This document shows positions 61,799 to 64,000 of a DNA stretch of 64,000 nt, in pieces. The position numbers and the translations under genes were made by a program. The notes under the pieces were generated by a model. That model was not told where the DNA came from. It made no database searches and saw only the letters and a program-made list of their open reading frames with translations. Each line of letters starts with the position of its first letter. The stretch's first letter is position 1. This stretch comes from Catenovulum sediminis (GTDB taxonomy: Bacteria > Pseudomonadota > Gammaproteobacteria > Enterobacterales > Alteromonadaceae). The stretch is from the NCBI RefSeq assembly GCF_007289895.1, contig NZ_CP041660.1, forward strand, positions 3,844,001 through 3,908,000, given 5' to 3'.

Positions 61799-64000
61799 CT
61801 ATCCTTTTGGTAAAAAACCTGTTTCTCCATCTATTTTTGCCGGATTTCCACAAATCGCACGGGATGTTTGCATCCCCGCCATTGTCGCAGCCTCCACACA
61901 ACCAGCATTAACCCCCGTGCTCAGCCAGTCGCCCGTTAAATACAAATTATCAAATATCGTTTCATCGGTTTTTAAACGATATGCACTACTTCCTTTCACT
62001 GAAAGTACATAACGCTCGGATGGATCAACATTACAACGCCAATACTGTGAATCAAAGCGTTTTTCACCTATTTGATTTTTCGGATCAGTGAGTATATCCC
62101 AATTAAACTCACCGGGTTGCGCTACGTCAGGCCATAGGTTAAAGATATCGTTTTTGAGTTGATTGATAGCATTTTGTTTAACTTTTTCTTTGCATTTTTT
62201 AGGAAAGTCATGCTCCGTTTTAGGCGGGTATTCTGCTTGCGGGTAAGCATTACAAAAATAGCTGGCATTTTTAGGGTTAATACCCGTTGGCCAGTCTTCA
62301 CGACACAATAGCTGATCCATGGCAGCCCAAGTATCAAAAGGTTCAACAAACCCACTTAAAACAGGTTTTTGGCCATTTTCTGGTAGATACGTCCAGCCCA
62401 TTTCACTTTCTGTTTTATCTATCCAAAGTTGATATGCTTGCGTTGCCACCGTGCCAATTTTATCAACCATCCTCTTTAACTTACTATCCTGTGCCAGCAA
62501 TTGAGGGCATAAATGTGGTATCGAACCAACAGAAATGCCAAATATCACAAGATCAAAATCAATGCCTTTTTTAAGAGACTTTTTTGGCAGCGGTTTGTTG
62601 AAGTGTTGCTGATATATCTCGGGCCAGTCTGTCCAAAAAGATTCCAGATTTATATTGTGCTTTTTCAATAATTTAGCTTGTTCAGCATCAATTTCAGAAT
62701 ATTTGGGTTGTGAAGGCCAACAGGGTAAATCTTTTACCATCACCAGCGGATCATATTCGTGGCTTTCATCAGCCAATGCAACTTGCTGAGTTATCCGAAT
62801 CTCGTCAATGCTGTCATTTTTGGGAATCAGCTCGTCAACTTGATGAAAAAACTCAAATTTCACCCCACGACGTTTCAGCAACTGATATATTGGAGAAAAT
62901 AAGGTATCTCCCATACCGGCCTGCATCTCCCACATAAAACCGCCACGATAACAAACGGCCATACGTAACATTGCCAAGACGGACACACCTGCTTCAATAT
63001 TAGGATTGTTAAAGTCGCCTTCAGGATAAGCAAAGGCTAAATCGTAAAACCCTCGAACGACCGCAGAATTGACTGTGAATTCAACATTTGCGCCTTGTAG
63101 AGTCAACCACTCTCGATAATCCCATTGATTTAAATAGGCAAAGCCACGGCTATGCACTTTATCCTGCAATAAACCGATAAATATAGTTAAGCCTAAATCA
63201 GCACAGATAAACAAACGACGAACTTCATCATGCGTATTGAGTAGATCTTCAAATTCATGTTTTAACCAAGCTCGCAATACCTTTAGCAAATACTGAATGA
63301 TACTTTCGTGTTTTTCTGCATTAGAAACCATCACTTGATGATTTTCTGGCAAGATTTTTTCAATAAACTCTAGAGACAACAAAATATCCTGGGAAAACTT
63401 GTCTTGTATTGCGTGCGCATCCATCTCAACATGCTCTGCAAGCTTTTGATACCAAGCCGTGTTTGCAACCCCTTGTTGTACATGGTTATCTAAAGTCGAA
63501 CTGACATGGCCTTTCATCGCCTTTAATTCGCGAATAAAATCTTTTAGATAAAAGTAAGCAGCTTTAAGAAATTCCCATACCGTCAGATCGAGCGTGCTGT
63601 TTGCTGGATTACCGGGTATATAAGGAAATTCGTTTGGCCATGTTTTCCATTGTTTATCGATATATTCTTGCAAAACAACAAAGTTTTGCGGTTTAAATGC
63701 CTCTTGCCAGGTTGCTAGCGGCATCTCTTTCGGTCTGGCCAAGTCATCATAAACTTTTTCTATGGTTTTAAACGAGTTTACGTATGCGCCAAACCAAATA
63801 TGTAATCCGTGTTCCTCTACGCGTTGGCCATACTCTGCATTACGCCCGCTTGCGCCTTTGCCACCAATACGCCAACCAAGTTGATAAACTGTAATATCAA
63901 ATTTTTCTTGCCAATTAGGCGATTCTGTTAAATAACATAATGATGTCATTGCTGAGACACCACCACCTAAAACCGCTATCTTTTGTTTTTCTGTCGAATT
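61799..64000 (-). CDS. FAD-dependent desaturase-like oxidoreductase, 5' end outside window
   Basis: A flavoprotein of the amine oxidase/phytoene desaturase fold. The frame stays open to the right edge: before the ATG at 63949 the DNA encodes KQKIAVLGGGVSAMTS, a Rossmann dinucleotide motif, so the true start lies beyond base 64000. The next FAD blocks are GWRIGGKGASGRN and, at the C-terminus, LYLTGDWLSTGVNAGCVEAA. At over 730 residues it is longer than plant-type desaturases. A long helical insert (about 100-260) has no clear family. The C-terminal end is 150 bp before a TonB receptor. The substrate (carotenoid, lipid or sterol-like) is inferred only from fold. Confidence 0.75.
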   Translation of the reverse strand, partial: NSTEKQKIAVLGGGVSAMTSLCYLTESPNWQEKFDITVYQLGWRIGGKGASGRNAEYGQRVEEHGLHIWFGAYVNSFKTIEKVYDDLARPKEMPLATWQEAFKPQNFVVLQEYIDKQWKTWPNEFPYIPGNPANSTLDLTVWEFLKAAYFYLKDFIRELKAMKGHVSSTLDNHVQQGVANTAWYQKLAEHVEMDAHAIQDKFSQDILLSLEFIEKILPENHQVMVSNAEKHESIIQYLLKVLRAWLKHEFEDLLNTHDEVRRLFICADLGLTIFIGLLQDKVHSRGFAYLNQWDYREWLTLQGANVEFTVNSAVVRGFYDLAFAYPEGDFNNPNIEAGVSVLAMLRMAVCYRGGFMWEMQAGMGDTLFSPIYQLLKRRGVKFEFFHQVDELIPKNDSIDEIRITQQVALADESHEYDPLVMVKDLPCWPSQPKYSEIDAEQAKLLKKHNINLESFWTDWPEIYQQHFNKPLPKKSLKKGIDFDLVIFGISVGSIPHLCPQLLAQDSKLKRMVDKIGTVATQAYQLWIDKTESEMGWTYLPENGQKPVLSGFVEPFDTWAAMDQLLCREDWPTGINPKNASYFCNAYPQAEYPPKTEHDFPKKCKEKVKQNAINQLKNDIFNLWPDVAQPGEFNWDILTDPKNQIGEKRFDSQYWRCNVDPSERYVLSVKGSSAYRLKTDETIFDNLYLTGDWLSTGVNAGCVEAATMAGMQTSRAICGNPAKIDGETGFLPKG

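Noticed and set aside
1-64000. CRISPR arrays, toxin-antitoxin pairs, restriction or other defence genes, integrases, transposases, tRNA or rRNA genes
   Set aside because: Both strands were read for spaced direct repeats, transposase motifs and RNA gene signatures; none was convincing.

Overview
The window is AT-rich chromosomal DNA (roughly 40% G+C by eye) from a Gram-negative, polysaccharide-degrading gammaproteobacterium. It most resembles marine Alteromonadales such as Alteromonas or Catenovulum. Three things support this: the tolC / nudF-yqiB-cpdA-yqiA-parE gene order known from Escherichia coli; a complete System I cytochrome c maturation operon; and pectin side-chain enzymes, TonB-dependent receptors, NhaD and many c-di-GMP/hybrid-kinase proteins. 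No tRNA, rRNA, CRISPR array, insertion sequence, prophage or plasmid function was seen. Two genes run off the window edges (GH105 on the left, an FAD oxidoreductase on the right).

Layout. 1-5.6 kb is a rhamnogalacturonan/arabinan locus: GH105 (partial), a ricin-domain GH43 arabinanase, a GST-like protein, a secreted alpha/beta hydrolase and a CE12 acetylesterase. The divergent gap between the last two holds an ACCGGT-centred palindrome that looks like a LacI-type operator. 5.6-10.3 kb is an iron-uptake locus: DUF4374 lipoprotein, TonB-dependent receptor and PepSY membrane protein around a strong Fur box. 10.3-12.5 kb is a two-gene ergothioneine operon (egtB-egtD). 12.6-17.0 kb is an mscS-mlaA-RND exporter operon that suggests lipid trafficking at the envelope. 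17.1-18.4 kb is a yqjD/yqjE-like small membrane protein operon that ends in a decayed exoD-like gene. 18.7-21.4 kb holds ttcA, a second mlaA and a secreted metallo-beta-lactamase-fold protein.

21.4-28.4 kb is ccmABCDEFGHI, tightly packed on the minus strand. 28.5-31.2 kb carries a FliK-like protein and a stand-alone FlhB C-terminal-domain protein, translationally coupled. 31.2-35.3 kb has a sugar porter, yaeQ and glnS. 35.5-39.3 kb has a membrane GGDEF-EAL protein convergent with a porin plus a small periplasmic binding-like protein. 39.4-45.1 kb is a complete tripartite RND efflux operon. 45.4-46.9 kb is nhaD, closed by a strong terminator. 47.0-52.8 kb is the conserved parE-yqiA-cpdA-yqiB-nudF block with tolC divergent. 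52.9-59.3 kb is a three-gene phosphorelay/c-di-GMP cluster (7TMR-DISM hybrid kinase, response regulator with GGDEF, response regulator-hybrid kinase). 59.3-64.0 kb has a TonB-dependent receptor and the partial FAD-dependent desaturase-like oxidoreductase.

Most of the window is recognisable core and accessory metabolism. The least ordinary items are the exoD-like remnant with two lesions, the MlaA-RND-MscS operon without visible mlaBCDEF, the dense signalling cluster, the operator-like palindrome in the pectin locus, and the receptor/desaturase pair at the right edge. I did not find a clearly novel multi-gene system such as a defence island.
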